DNA of 36,854 nt from positions 1 through 36,854 of the forward strand of contig JAHDDE010000037.1 of assembly GCA_020629515.1 (NCBI GenBank). Direction: 5' to 3'. The stretch is from Saprospiraceae bacterium (GTDB lineage: Bacteria > Bacteroidota > Bacteroidia > Chitinophagales > Saprospiraceae). Positions 1-8,304 of the stretch are shown piece after piece. Below the pieces are notes generated by a model. That model searched no databases. It was not told the origin of the DNA and saw only the letters and a list, made by a program, of their open reading frames with translations. Within the stretch, counting starts at the first letter, position 1. Each line of letters starts with the position of its first letter. The position numbers and the translations under genes were made by a program.

Positions 1-75
1 AGGGTCACCACATCTCATAATCCCTTAATAAAATATTAAATGCCTATAATATATATTATGTTAAATAGATAAATG

Positions 76-105
76 TAAAAGAAAGGCACAATGTTTATTA
101 TGCCT
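76..105 (-). terminator. Intrinsic terminator of the DUF4412 gene
   Basis: Nine-base stem (84-92 with 97-105, one G-U pair on the minus strand) closed by a four-base loop and followed on the minus strand by TTCTTTTA. It lies about 20 bases past the stop codon of the DUF4412 gene, the expected place for its terminator. The rest of positions 1-126 shows no gene. Confidence 0.65.
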
Positions 106-126
106 CTCCTTATTCTTTATCGATAG

Positions 127-831
127 TTAGAAGCCAAAGCCACCTCCCATTCCGCCCATTTGGGACTGAAATTCTTCCATAGTCATTTTTTTATAACTAC
201 TTGTATTTATCTCAAAAGCAGAAGCATCTATTTTATCTTCAATATCTAAAGTGGAAAATGTCATTTTAACGATCCCCATATCTAATGAATACTCTAAAGG
301 AAAACCTTTAAACTCACTTATATCCACATTCTGAATGACAGCTGCGTTTATTTTCAAATCTTCTGTTATATAAGCAGTTAGCTTCATGTCTGCGTTATCT
401 GGGGAAGTTAATATCATTTTGTAGCAGTCGTATCCAGCTATTTCTTTCCTGTCCTCAGTATCATATTCAATATCATAATCTCCAGTACCTGATTCAGCTT
501 TCATGAGATCTAATTCTGATTTAGTACTAGGTATCCACATTTTATTACCCATCATGTCCATGAACATATCCATATCTCCGTTGGATGATTTCTTTATGTC
601 TGTTCGGATCATACCTCCCATCATATTTACTGTAGTCATTGACTCATCACCTTTATAGTTTACTATTAATTCAGATCCCTTTAACATTTCCATTTGAGCT
701 GCTACTTGTGGATCATTGGAGTCCACTTCCACTATTTCCATTTTTAATCGACCTTCTTCCTCTTGACCACTTAATCCTAATGACCAAACAAGTGCGAATA
801 CAATGATTCCAAATAATTTTAATTGTTTCAT
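127..831 (-). CDS. Secreted DUF4412-like protein
   Basis: 234-residue exported protein of unknown function. Residues 1-22 form a signal peptide (MKQLK, hydrophobic core, cleavage likely near SGQ). The body is rich in Met and Asp and reads as short beta-strand repeats (around residues 35-75 GSELIVNYKGDESM and MMGGMIRTD, then MDMFMDMMGNKMWIP), followed by EIAGYDCYKM near 131-139, a pattern typical of DUF4412 periplasmic/outer-membrane proteins of Bacteroidota. The C-terminus is a Gly/Met tail (MGGMGGGFGF). Only two or fewer cysteines are seen and no lipobox, so it is probably soluble periplasmic. It is a single gene with its own terminator; the next minus-strand gene upstream ends at 953. Family assignment is from memory of its sequence style; the biochemical role is unknown. 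Confidence 0.7.
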   Translation of the reverse strand: MKQLKLFGIIVFALVWSLGLSGQEEEGRLKMEIVEVDSNDPQVAAQMEMLKGSELIVNYKGDESMTTVNMMGGMIRTDIKKSSNGDMDMFMDMMGNKMWIPSTKSELDLMKAESGTGDYDIEYDTEDRKEIAGYDCYKMILTSPDNADMKLTAYITEDLKINAAVIQNVDISEFKGFPLEYSLDMGIVKMTFSTLDIEDKIDASAFEINTSSYKKMTMEEFQSQMGGMGGGFGF

Positions 832-917
832 ATTTTACTTACTATTCTCTTTTCCAATATTGGATACTATTATCATTAACTTAAAAATGAGATTTGTCGG
901 TTCATTTTGTGCCAAAT

Positions 918-961
918 TTTAGATAAGATTAAGAAATAATTAGATGAACAGCTTATCTAAA
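918..961 (-). other. Inverted repeat over the exonuclease stop codon
   Basis: Ten-base perfect inverted repeat TTTAGATAAG (918-927) and CTTATCTAAA (952-961), separated by 24 bases. On the minus strand it folds across the stop codon (953-955) of the exonuclease gene. The tail after it (AATTTGG) is not a proper U-run, so it may be a weak terminator or a 3'-end stabiliser of the engB operon transcript. Confidence 0.4.
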
Positions 962-1501
962 CAAGTCCCATTCTTCTAAGTATTTGATGAATACTTTTCC
1001 TAGGTTTTCTGCGTCACTTATCGCACGATGATGTAGCCCAGTAAATTCAAATCCTTCTTTTTTTACAGTACTTTTTAAGCCGGAGGCATATTTTAGATTT
1101 TTAAGATTCCTGTACTCTCTTTTAAGGTCTATGTACTGTTCTACCCACTGAAAATCAACGTTATGCAACTTACAATCATTTCTCAAAAGGTTACTATCAT
1201 CAGAACCCCAAGAACAAAGAATATAGTCCTCCTCTCCTATTTCTGCCCATATCATAAAATCATCTATTACTCTACTAAATTTTTGTGCTTTATCTACATC
1301 ACTTTGTTGTATACTAGTCAGCTGTCTGCAAAATCCACTGAGTAATGGGTTTACAACAGGTCGCACAAACTTAGAAAAGCTATCAATCACATATCCTGAT
1401 CTATCAACTTTGACTGCTCCAATTTCGATTATCTCTGTAACTCCTTTTGGTGGTCTCCCTCTCCAACACGTTGCCTCCAAATCAAATATGATAAAATTCA
1501 C
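953..1501 (-). CDS. DEDDh 3'-5' exonuclease, Eri-1/KapD-like
   Basis: 182-residue single-domain exonuclease of the DnaQ-like DEDD superfamily, which removes nucleotides from 3' ends using two metal ions. Exo I motif is FDLEATCW at residues 6-13 (catalytic D7, E9). Exo II lies around LCSWGSDDSNLL (95-106). Exo III is HHRAISDAEN near 157-166, with the His and Asp of the DEDDh subtype. The DLEATCW form of Exo I resembles the Eri-1/KapD branch, whose studied eukaryotic members act on RNA, rather than the Pol III epsilon branch. It has no extra domain. It is last in a run engB - acyltransferase - exonuclease, starting 14 bases after the acyltransferase stop. Whether its substrate is RNA or DNA cannot be read from the sequence. 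Confidence 0.85.
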   Translation of the reverse strand: MNFIIFDLEATCWRGRPPKGVTEIIEIGAVKVDRSGYVIDSFSKFVRPVVNPLLSGFCRQLTSIQQSDVDKAQKFSRVIDDFMIWAEIGEEDYILCSWGSDDSNLLRNDCKLHNVDFQWVEQYIDLKREYRNLKNLKYASGLKSTVKKEGFEFTGLHHRAISDAENLGKVFIKYLEEWDLFR

Positions 1502-1515
1502 CTTCCTTTATTTCC

Positions 1516-3213
1516 TTAATATAACGTTTCTGCTAAAGTAAATGATTTAGCTTTATTGACATTGATATAATCATCTAAGTTATATCCTGCCATTCTATTA
1601 CTATAATAGTATAATAGTTTGAAATTTTCTGAAATTAATCGTCCACTTTTCTTTTTCAAGGGTTTGTAGAAGTGATATACATTCATATTCTTAAGAGCAT
1701 GATCAATGATTTCTTGCGCATTAAGTGATTTAATTTCAGGACTTATTTTAATTCTATTTTCTTTTTCCAGTGTCAAGAGTAGAGCCTTGATTCTATCTAT
1801 TTGTGTCCCTACCCTATCCAGCTCGATATCCAAATACTCTTCAGGCAAATTGACTAGGTTGAATAAGTCAATATTGGCATATGTTTTTTTAAACATCTGA
1901 AAGACTACAAATGTCACTAAGTGACTGGTGAGAACCACATTTTCTTTCGAAAAGCTTTTGGTAATTTCATTCCCTAAATGGCGGGTATATACAAGATTTC
2001 TTTGTTTATCGTAGGTTACTTTTTCGTTACTTGTAAAATACTTTTCAATATTTACTTCTTTCCCATTTTTTATACTTCTGGCTTCTTTGTCGATATAATT
2101 GCCAAAAACATCTATAGGATCTCCAAATGAAAGGGTAACACTGGAATTACTACGAAATAATCTGCTGACAAACCTCAAAGAGCGCATAGAGGTTTTCTTT
2201 ACCTTTTTCTTCGAATAATAGTTTTCCTTATAAGTTTTCTTGAGGTATTGATCAATTAATGAAGAACCCTCAAGAACAAAATGATAACTAATCACCAGTG
2301 GTACGATAATAATTTTTTTACTGTAATTTCTCAGATAAAACTCATTTTGAGAATCTATGAGCGTACTTAATAGGCCTAACTTAATCTTATCTTCTATTGC
2401 TCCATTTCTTGATCTCGTACCACCAGGGAAGAATATACTGTTTAAACCTTCTTGTATGGATATTGTCGAGAATTGGCGGATGGCCTGTGCGTAGATAGGG
2501 TTCTTTTTACGACGATCTAACTTATATGCTCCTAATCTGCTCATATAGTATGCCATAATTTCATAATCATATAAATTCAATCCCGCACCATATGAAAATG
2601 CAGGAAGACCCGTTAGCATTTCTATGGCATATCCAATTAAAATGGAATCCAAATTTGAAAAGTGCGTGGGTAATATTAACACAGTTCCTTTATCAAATAA
2701 GTCTCGGATATGGTCTGTAGGCCCCTGTATGTCGAATTTGTCTAATAGAGACTCCTTAGAACCCCACAGGGCACCACCCTTCTTATTATAAAACGGGTTG
2801 TAAATAGCCCCAAACAATTTAGTTAGTGCCTTTCTGGCAAATAGAAAGGTCTTTGGATTGAAGTCTCCAGCAATTTCTTCAGCATATCGGTTTAGAATTT
2901 TTGATACTTTATCCTCAATAAATGTGTCATCTCCATCTTGTTTTATTATTTCTTCGTTGACTTCGGATTCTAATTTTTTCCAATAAACATTTTCATTTGG
3001 CGGATCTACCTTTAGAGGATCGGTTTTAACTCTGAGCTTTTCTGAATAAATGGTTTGATTGAGCATACTCAGAACTTTTGCTCTGTCATTATGCTGAAAA
3101 ATATATTTTTTGGTTTCTTCAGCTAGCTTTTTGACTATTCTTTGCCGATCATTATAGAATCTGGTAATCGGCCAATCTTCTAAGTCTTCGATGATATTAG
3201 GAAACTCTTGCAT
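1516..3213 (-). CDS. PlsB-like glycerolipid acyltransferase
   Basis: 565-residue acyltransferase of the PlsC/LPLAT superfamily that probably transfers a fatty acyl chain to glycerol-3-phosphate or lysophosphatidate during phospholipid synthesis. Block I is H-x4-D at H184-D189 (THFSNLD). Block II lies near YKLDRRK (230-236). Block III is FPGGTRSR at 262-269, with Gly in place of the usual Glu (FPEGxRS). The N-terminal 180 residues and a C-terminal region of about 200 residues flank the catalytic core, as in PlsB-type enzymes, and there is no obvious membrane anchor, so it is probably peripheral. A lysophospholipid acyltransferase is an alternative. It begins 7 bases after engB and is followed 14 bases later by the exonuclease, so all three are likely co-transcribed. 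Confidence 0.8.
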   Translation of the reverse strand: MQEFPNIIEDLEDWPITRFYNDRQRIVKKLAEETKKYIFQHNDRAKVLSMLNQTIYSEKLRVKTDPLKVDPPNENVYWKKLESEVNEEIIKQDGDDTFIEDKVSKILNRYAEEIAGDFNPKTFLFARKALTKLFGAIYNPFYNKKGGALWGSKESLLDKFDIQGPTDHIRDLFDKGTVLILPTHFSNLDSILIGYAIEMLTGLPAFSYGAGLNLYDYEIMAYYMSRLGAYKLDRRKKNPIYAQAIRQFSTISIQEGLNSIFFPGGTRSRNGAIEDKIKLGLLSTLIDSQNEFYLRNYSKKIIIVPLVISYHFVLEGSSLIDQYLKKTYKENYYSKKKVKKTSMRSLRFVSRLFRSNSSVTLSFGDPIDVFGNYIDKEARSIKNGKEVNIEKYFTSNEKVTYDKQRNLVYTRHLGNEITKSFSKENVVLTSHLVTFVVFQMFKKTYANIDLFNLVNLPEEYLDIELDRVGTQIDRIKALLLTLEKENRIKISPEIKSLNAQEIIDHALKNMNVYHFYKPLKKKSGRLISENFKLLYYYSNRMAGYNLDDYINVNKAKSFTLAETLY

Positions 3214-3220
3214 AACTCTC

Positions 3221-3838
3221 CTATTCAGGACTAATGATACTTTCTATGAAATCTAATAACTCCTCTCTGCCTTTATCTTTATTAGAAGAGGTTAAAATAC
3301 TATGAGGTAACTCCTCCCAGGTTTCTTTTAAAGGGACAAAGAACTCAACCAATTTATTATTGAGTTCTTGAGGTTTGACCTTATCGATTTTAGTGAAGAC
3401 TAATATGAAAGGCACTCGATGCTCGCCTAACCAATTGATCATATCTAAATCTATTGATTGCAATGGGATACGACTATCTATCAAAAGAAATACACATGTT
3501 AAATTTGGCCTTCTGAGGAGATACTGTTCGATCATTCTACCCCATTTGGCTCGGGTTTTTTTTGAAATTTTGGCGTAACCATATCCTGGCAAGTCAGCCA
3601 ATATCCATTTTTCCTCGACATTGAAAAGGTTGATCAGTTGAGTCTTACCAGGAGTGCTCGAGGTTTTAGCTAATTTCTTTCTGGAGCATAAATAATTGAT
3701 TAATGAGGACTTTCCCACATTAGATCGACCAACAAAGGCAAATTCTGGCAAACTCGAATCAGGTGTTTTCTCAACTTGAGGGAAACTACCTAAAAATCTA
3801 ACATTTTGTATGTGATACTTTGGTATAGTGTTTGCCAT
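3221..3838 (-). CDS. engB: Ribosome-biogenesis GTPase EngB (YihA/YsxC)
   Basis: 205-residue TrmE-Era-EngA-EngB-Septin family GTPase needed for assembly of the 50S ribosomal subunit. G1 is GRSNVGKS (37-44), G2 lies around STPGKT (61-66), G3 is DLPGYG (82-87), G4 is TKID (149-152), and G5 is the SSN near the C-terminus, all intact. The frame stays open to an upstream Met at 3895, but that would add 19 residues (MQRAAIKNKVSF...) not found in the family and encoded by a hairpin region. The start at 3838 (MANTIPKYHI) gives the normal length. First gene of the engB - acyltransferase - exonuclease run. Confidence 0.95.
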   Translation of the reverse strand: MANTIPKYHIQNVRFLGSFPQVEKTPDSSLPEFAFVGRSNVGKSSLINYLCSRKKLAKTSSTPGKTQLINLFNVEEKWILADLPGYGYAKISKKTRAKWGRMIEQYLLRRPNLTCVFLLIDSRIPLQSIDLDMINWLGEHRVPFILVFTKIDKVKPQELNNKLVEFFVPLKETWEELPHSILTSSNKDKGREELLDFIESIISPE

Positions 3839-3876
3839 ATTGTAATCAAAATAAAAATTAAAACTAACTTTATTTT

Positions 3877-3895
3877 TAATTGCAGCACGCTGCAA
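3877..3895 (+). other. Small hairpin upstream of engB
   Basis: TTGCAG-cacg-CTGCAA inverted repeat in the divergent region between engB and the response regulator. It sits just upstream of the plus-strand terminator at 3911-3942 and on the minus strand would be in the engB leader. Function unknown. Confidence 0.4.
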
Positions 3896-3910
3896 CTGTT
3901 AAAACCTACC

Positions 3911-3942
3911 AACCCTATGATCAAAATCATAGGGTTTTTTTG
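3911..3942 (+). terminator. Orphan plus-strand intrinsic terminator
   Basis: A strong GC-bearing stem ACCCTATGAT / ATCATAGGGT with a short AAA-containing loop, followed immediately on the plus strand by seven T residues. It has the shape of a classic Rho-independent terminator on the plus strand, yet no plus-strand gene precedes it: the neighbour on the left (engB) runs the other way. It ends about 75 bases before the response regulator start. Confidence 0.7.
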
Positions 3943-4003
3943 TCTTGTTAATATTAATTCATGCGAAAGTAGAACTAAATCTTTATCCGAAAGTTTATTA
4001 TTC

Positions 4004-4011
4004 TAATTTTG
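4004..4011 (+). promoter_or_regulatory. -7 box of the response regulator promoter
   Basis: TAATTTTG fits the Bacteroidota -7 consensus TAnnTTTG exactly. It ends only four bases before the ATG at 4016, so the transcript would begin at or next to the start codon, giving a leaderless or near-leaderless mRNA. No clear -33 TTG is seen. Confidence 0.5.
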
Positions 4012-4015
4012 CCAA

Positions 4016-4663
4016 ATGGAGAAATCCAAAGTATTAGTTTGCGAATCTAACTTCTTAATAAAAGAAGGAATCAAGTCTGTCTTGAATAGATATCCTAATT
4101 GTGAGGTGGTACAAGAAGCAAGGTCCCAAGATGATCTCGAAATTAAATTGCAACTCGGTGATTATGACATTGTGACTTTAGACTTTTCTGACGAGCCACA
4201 TTTTGGATTACAGAGTGTCTCTTTTGTACAAGAGTATGCCCCTCAATCTCAGATTCTCATTATTTCAAATGAAGACAATAAAAGAGCGATCTATGATGTA
4301 TTGAGTCGTGGAGTCAATAATTATGTTACAAAAAATTGTAGAGATCATGAGATCTTTAAAGCAGTAGAAGCTTGTAGGACAAATGAAAAATACTATTGCT
4401 CAAAAATCCTTGATATTATAATTGATAAAACCTTCGGAAATACAAATGCTGAAGACCAACAGGTTGATCAATTAACTCAACGCGAGAAAGAGATAGTGAA
4501 ACTAATAGCTTCTGGAAAAATGGCTAAAGAAATATCTTCTATCTTGAATATAAGTGTACATACAATATATACGCATAGGAAAAATGTGATGAAAAAACTG
4601 GACATCAGTTCTCCTGTTGAGTTAATCACTTATGCTATCAACAATGGTATTGTAGAACTTTAA
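4016..4663 (+). CDS. Orphan NarL/LuxR-type response regulator
   Basis: 215-residue two-component response regulator: an N-terminal receiver domain (about 1-125) and a C-terminal LuxR-type helix-turn-helix (about 150-215). Phospho-acceptor D56 (IVTLD), the Ser/Thr switch position S84 (LIISN) and K106 (YVTKN) are present. The acidic pocket that normally has two carboxylates after the first strand reads C9-E10, so only one acid remains. The DNA-binding part has the standard LTQREKEIVKLIASGK and VHTIYTHRKNVMKKL segments. No histidine kinase lies nearby. It converges on smc with 8 bases between the two stop codons, and a -7 box sits directly in front of its start. Its targets cannot be inferred from the neighbourhood. 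Confidence 0.9.
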   Translation: MEKSKVLVCESNFLIKEGIKSVLNRYPNCEVVQEARSQDDLEIKLQLGDYDIVTLDFSDEPHFGLQSVSFVQEYAPQSQILIISNEDNKRAIYDVLSRGVNNYVTKNCRDHEIFKAVEACRTNEKYYCSKILDIIIDKTFGNTNAEDQQVDQLTQREKEIVKLIASGKMAKEISSILNISVHTIYTHRKNVMKKLDISSPVELITYAINNGIVEL

Positions 4664-4671
4664 AAACTCAC

Positions 4672-7600
4672 TTAATTAGAAGTAGATTCAAGTAGCTCTG
4701 CTTGATCGTATTTTCTAAAGTCGACGGCACTAACTCCAGAAACCCCCTGTTCCTTTAAGAATACTCCATACAAGATATCAACTTCTGCCATGGTTAACTT
4801 GTTATGCGTGATTATGATGAATTGTGAGTCTGCACTAAACTTCCGTATGATTTTGTTAAATTTTTGCACATTGACATCATCGAGCGGAGCGTCCACTTCA
4901 TCAAATATGCAAAATGGAGCAGGTTTGAGTAAGTATAGTGCAAAAAGGAAAGATGCGGCAGTCAGTGTTTTCTCCCCTCCAGATAATTGACTTATAGACT
5001 TTGGTCTTTTTCCTTTTGGTTTGGCTACAATTTCAATTCTTGCGTCTAAAGGATTATCCGTATCCATTAATACAATATCACAATTATCATCTTCGGAAAA
5101 CAATCCTTGAAAAACATTTTTGAAATTAACTTTAATGGCCTCCAAACTTGCTGTGAACTTAGCAGATGCGGCTTCTTCAATTTCCTTAATAGTTTCTTCT
5201 AAAGAGTTCTTAGCACTAATGATATCGTTTTGTTCTTTAGTGATATACTCGTGCCTCTCTTTAATTTCATTATAAGCTGTGATCGCCATGGGGTTGATCT
5301 CTCCAAAGCTTCTGATTTTCGATTGTAGTTTTTCTTTCTTAAACTTTAAATCATTGAGATCAGAGGTCAAAAATTCTTCTTCTATTTCAACTTCCACAAT
5401 TTTAAATCCAAATTCAATTTCATTCCGATCATGTATTGCTTTTAGATCAAATTGTTGTGTAGCGATTTTTTCATTTAGAGTATTAATAAATGATTCTTTC
5501 TGACTCAATTTATTTCTTACCTCATTAAGTTCTTTCTCCTTTTCAAATATTTTACCCTTCTCTTTGTAATAAGTGTCTTCATATTCGCTCAGCTTTTTTT
5601 GTAGCTTATCTTTTTCTAAATATTGATCTTTAAGTTCTTTTTCAACTGTTATTAATTTGCTGCCACCTTCTTCTATTTTGATATTAAGCTCCTTCCTTTC
5701 GAGTATTATTCTATCCAGTTGATCGTCAACTGATTTAGTTAGATTAGAGTGAAACTCTTCTTCCTTTTTAATGAGTTTATACTCACTCTCAACTTTATAC
5801 AATGATTGCTGGGCCGCTTCTTTTAGACTATTAGACTCAGTAAGTTTATTGTAAACTTCATTGATTTTCTCAGCCAATTCATTATCAGTGAGCCCTTCGA
5901 TATTGACTTCTGCCAATTGTAATAGGTGGTTTTCTTTGATTGATTTGTGCTCATTGGCGGTAGATAGCTGTGCTCGTTTAGCTTCGAGTTGGCTTTTTAT
6001 TTGATCCTGATTATTACTTATGTTATTTAAAGTGCTTTCGTAGTGATACAGCTTTTGCTGTTTGGATCGTAATTTTTGATCTTGATCTTGTTGTTTAAAT
6101 CTTATTTCTTTTAATGATTTGCTAATTTGGATTTTATCACTTTTCGCAGTGTTTAACTCTTCTTCTATTTTTTCGATTTCCTGTGCTAAGATTTCACCTT
6201 GCTCTAATAACTTATCTAATATTTGTTTTCGACCTAATTGAACCCCCTCAAATAAAGTATTCGACCCCCCGTATATTTCGGATTTAGATATAATTAAATA
6301 ATCATCCTTAAATAACACGATTGTACCATCATTTAGAGCCTTAGTGTCTATGTCTTCCATTCGACCATTGTAGAGATAAACAGATCCTGATAGGTGATCA
6401 ATTAACTGTTGATATTGAGGAGCAGTTGATATAACTGATCTTAATGGAATTAATTTTTCGTGTTCTTTATTTTCTTTAGAATTAGCCTTTATGTGGGATA
6501 AGACAAAAAGTTTAATTTTCCCTTTTTGCGACTTTTTTATCTGCGATACATAATCTAAACCTTCTTTTGCATCATTAACGATCACATGATGTAAATATGG
6601 TTCGAAGAACAACTCTATGATAGAAGTATACTCAGAATCATTGATTTCGATGATATCAGAGAATAGAGTCAAATCTTTATTACCTTCCAACAAATGTTTT
6701 ATAGATTCTGGTACCCCTTCATTATTTTCTATAATGTTTTTAAGGAATTTAACCCGTTGCTTGATAGAAGACAGTTCAAGGTCCTTCTTATTCTTTTTTT
6801 GATTGATCGAATTAATGCCTTCGAACAATTTATTTTCTTGCTCTTGAAAAAGTTTTACTTGCTCAGTTAGTTTATCAAGAATCGCCTCTTGTTCTTGATG
6901 ACTTTTTTTAAATGACTCGAATTCTGATAAATTAGTCTTTTGGTTAGTTTTATTCTGTTCTGACCTTTGATTTAAAATTTGAATGTCATTAGTTAGTATT
7001 CTAATTTGGGTATCTAATGATTCAAGTTCTTTTTCTGCAGTATTCTTTACCAGTTGTTGTTTTGCGGCTTCACTCTTCACTCTTTTTTCCTCACTTCTCA
7101 ACTCTTGATATATCAATTGTAATTTTTGATGTTCTTGTTCAAGAATTTTGACATTCGCCTTTTCTTTATCAATATTTACAGCAACAACTTCTAATTGTTC
7201 TTTGGCCTTTGAGGCTTTCTGCTGTGATATTTGACTATTCTCCTTTAAGTTTTCCTCATTGTTATCAAGAGTTTTAATTCGGTCTCTATGGTTAATATTT
7301 TGTTGATTCAATAAGTTTTTCTGATTCTCTAATTTGCCTAATTCTTCGATATGGCGATTGAATAGATGCTGATCTTTACTTAAGGATTGTTCAAATTGAA
7401 GTATAGAGGTCTTGAGTTTTTCAATTTTGGCTGTTAATTCTATCAGCTGTTTGTCAAAGTTTATTCTTTGATCCTGTTCGTTTTTTAGCTTTTCACGAAG
7501 TTGTTTAAGTGAATCAGAAATTTGGATAATCTCTTTTTTGGATATGACAACTGCAAGTTCTTTATACTCTGCTTTTAGCTTATTATACTTTTCAGTTCTT

Positions 7601-8229
7601 TTTGCTTGTCTCTCAAAAGAACTTAAATTCTTATCAATCTCATAAAGCAAATCGTTCACCCTTTCTAAGTCTTCACTTGTACTTTTAAGTTTTGATAATG
7701 TTTCTTTCTTTCTTACTTTATATTTCGATATTCCAGCGGCTTGTTCTATCATGTATCTTCTCGACCCTCCATTATCATGAAGGATGTCCTCCACCATATT
7801 TAAACTGATAATGGCATACGAATTAGACCCTATTCCACTATCGAGAAATAATGACGTTATATCTTTTTTACGACATGTTACATTGTTGAGTCTGTATTCA
7901 CTACTTCCGTCTCGGTATAATATTCTGGATATACTTACTTCGTTGTAATCTGTGGGAAGAACGTTTTTAGTATTGTCAAATGATAATGTTACTCGTGCGA
8001 CTCTACCCTCTTTGCGAGTTTTAGTACCATTAAAAAGCACATCCGACATACTTTCTAACCTTAACTCTGAAGTCTTTTGTTCTCCGAGCACCCATCTTAT
8101 TGCGTCGACTATATTAGATTTGCCAGATCCATTAGGTCCAACTATACCTATAAGATTCTCATTGAAATTTATAATAGTATCATCCGCAAAGCTTTTGAAA
8201 CCCTTAATAGATAGGCTTTTCAATCTCAT
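4672..8229 (-). CDS. smc: Chromosome segregation ATPase SMC
   Basis: 1185-residue SMC protein, the normal bacterial length, forming the DNA-loop-extruding condensin ring with ScpA and ScpB. N-terminal head: Walker A GPNGSGKS at 31-38 and Q-loop around WVLGEQKTS. Two long heptad coiled-coil arms (about 165-500 and 670-1020) flank a hinge near 500-650 (NNEGVPESIKHLLEG to LGRKQILDK). C-terminal head: ABC signature LSGGEK at 1082-1087 and Walker B FCIFDEVDAPLDD (D1110, E1111), followed by IIITHNK. Everything needed for ATP hydrolysis is intact. scpA and scpB are not in this window. The start is fixed by the conserved MRLKSLSIKGFKSF opening, and a -7 box lies just upstream. Confidence 0.97.
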   Translation of the reverse strand: MRLKSLSIKGFKSFADDTIINFNENLIGIVGPNGSGKSNIVDAIRWVLGEQKTSELRLESMSDVLFNGTKTRKEGRVARVTLSFDNTKNVLPTDYNEVSISRILYRDGSSEYRLNNVTCRKKDITSLFLDSGIGSNSYAIISLNMVEDILHDNGGSRRYMIEQAAGISKYKVRKKETLSKLKSTSEDLERVNDLLYEIDKNLSSFERQAKRTEKYNKLKAEYKELAVVISKKEIIQISDSLKQLREKLKNEQDQRINFDKQLIELTAKIEKLKTSILQFEQSLSKDQHLFNRHIEELGKLENQKNLLNQQNINHRDRIKTLDNNEENLKENSQISQQKASKAKEQLEVVAVNIDKEKANVKILEQEHQKLQLIYQELRSEEKRVKSEAAKQQLVKNTAEKELESLDTQIRILTNDIQILNQRSEQNKTNQKTNLSEFESFKKSHQEQEAILDKLTEQVKLFQEQENKLFEGINSINQKKNKKDLELSSIKQRVKFLKNIIENNEGVPESIKHLLEGNKDLTLFSDIIEINDSEYTSIIELFFEPYLHHVIVNDAKEGLDYVSQIKKSQKGKIKLFVLSHIKANSKENKEHEKLIPLRSVISTAPQYQQLIDHLSGSVYLYNGRMEDIDTKALNDGTIVLFKDDYLIISKSEIYGGSNTLFEGVQLGRKQILDKLLEQGEILAQEIEKIEEELNTAKSDKIQISKSLKEIRFKQQDQDQKLRSKQQKLYHYESTLNNISNNQDQIKSQLEAKRAQLSTANEHKSIKENHLLQLAEVNIEGLTDNELAEKINEVYNKLTESNSLKEAAQQSLYKVESEYKLIKKEEEFHSNLTKSVDDQLDRIILERKELNIKIEEGGSKLITVEKELKDQYLEKDKLQKKLSEYEDTYYKEKGKIFEKEKELNEVRNKLSQKESFINTLNEKIATQQFDLKAIHDRNEIEFGFKIVEVEIEEEFLTSDLNDLKFKKEKLQSKIRSFGEINPMAITAYNEIKERHEYITKEQNDIISAKNSLEETIKEIEEAASAKFTASLEAIKVNFKNVFQGLFSEDDNCDIVLMDTDNPLDARIEIVAKPKGKRPKSISQLSGGEKTLTAASFLFALYLLKPAPFCIFDEVDAPLDDVNVQKFNKIIRKFSADSQFIIITHNKLTMAEVDILYGVFLKEQGVSGVSAVDFRKYDQAELLESTSN

Positions 8230-8233
8230 GCGA

Positions 8234-8241
8234 CAAATATA
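8234..8241 (-). promoter_or_regulatory. -7 box of the smc promoter
   Basis: On the minus strand TATATTTG matches TAnnTTTG exactly and ends four bases before the smc ATG at 8229, the same arrangement as the response regulator at 4016. Transcription would begin at about the start codon. No good -33 element is seen. Confidence 0.45.
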
Positions 8242-8304
8242 ATCTTTGAACTTTTAATTATTAAGTCTCAATTCAGCATTTATCTAAAGAGGTTAAGAAC
8301 AGTA

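Noticed and set aside
3839-3895. An upstream start for EngB adding 19 residues.
   Set aside because: The added residues fall outside family length and run through a hairpin. The Met at 3838 fits the family.
7952-8242. A 96-residue plus-strand frame over the smc start.
   Set aside because: Entirely antisense to the conserved smc Walker A region, with no independent support.
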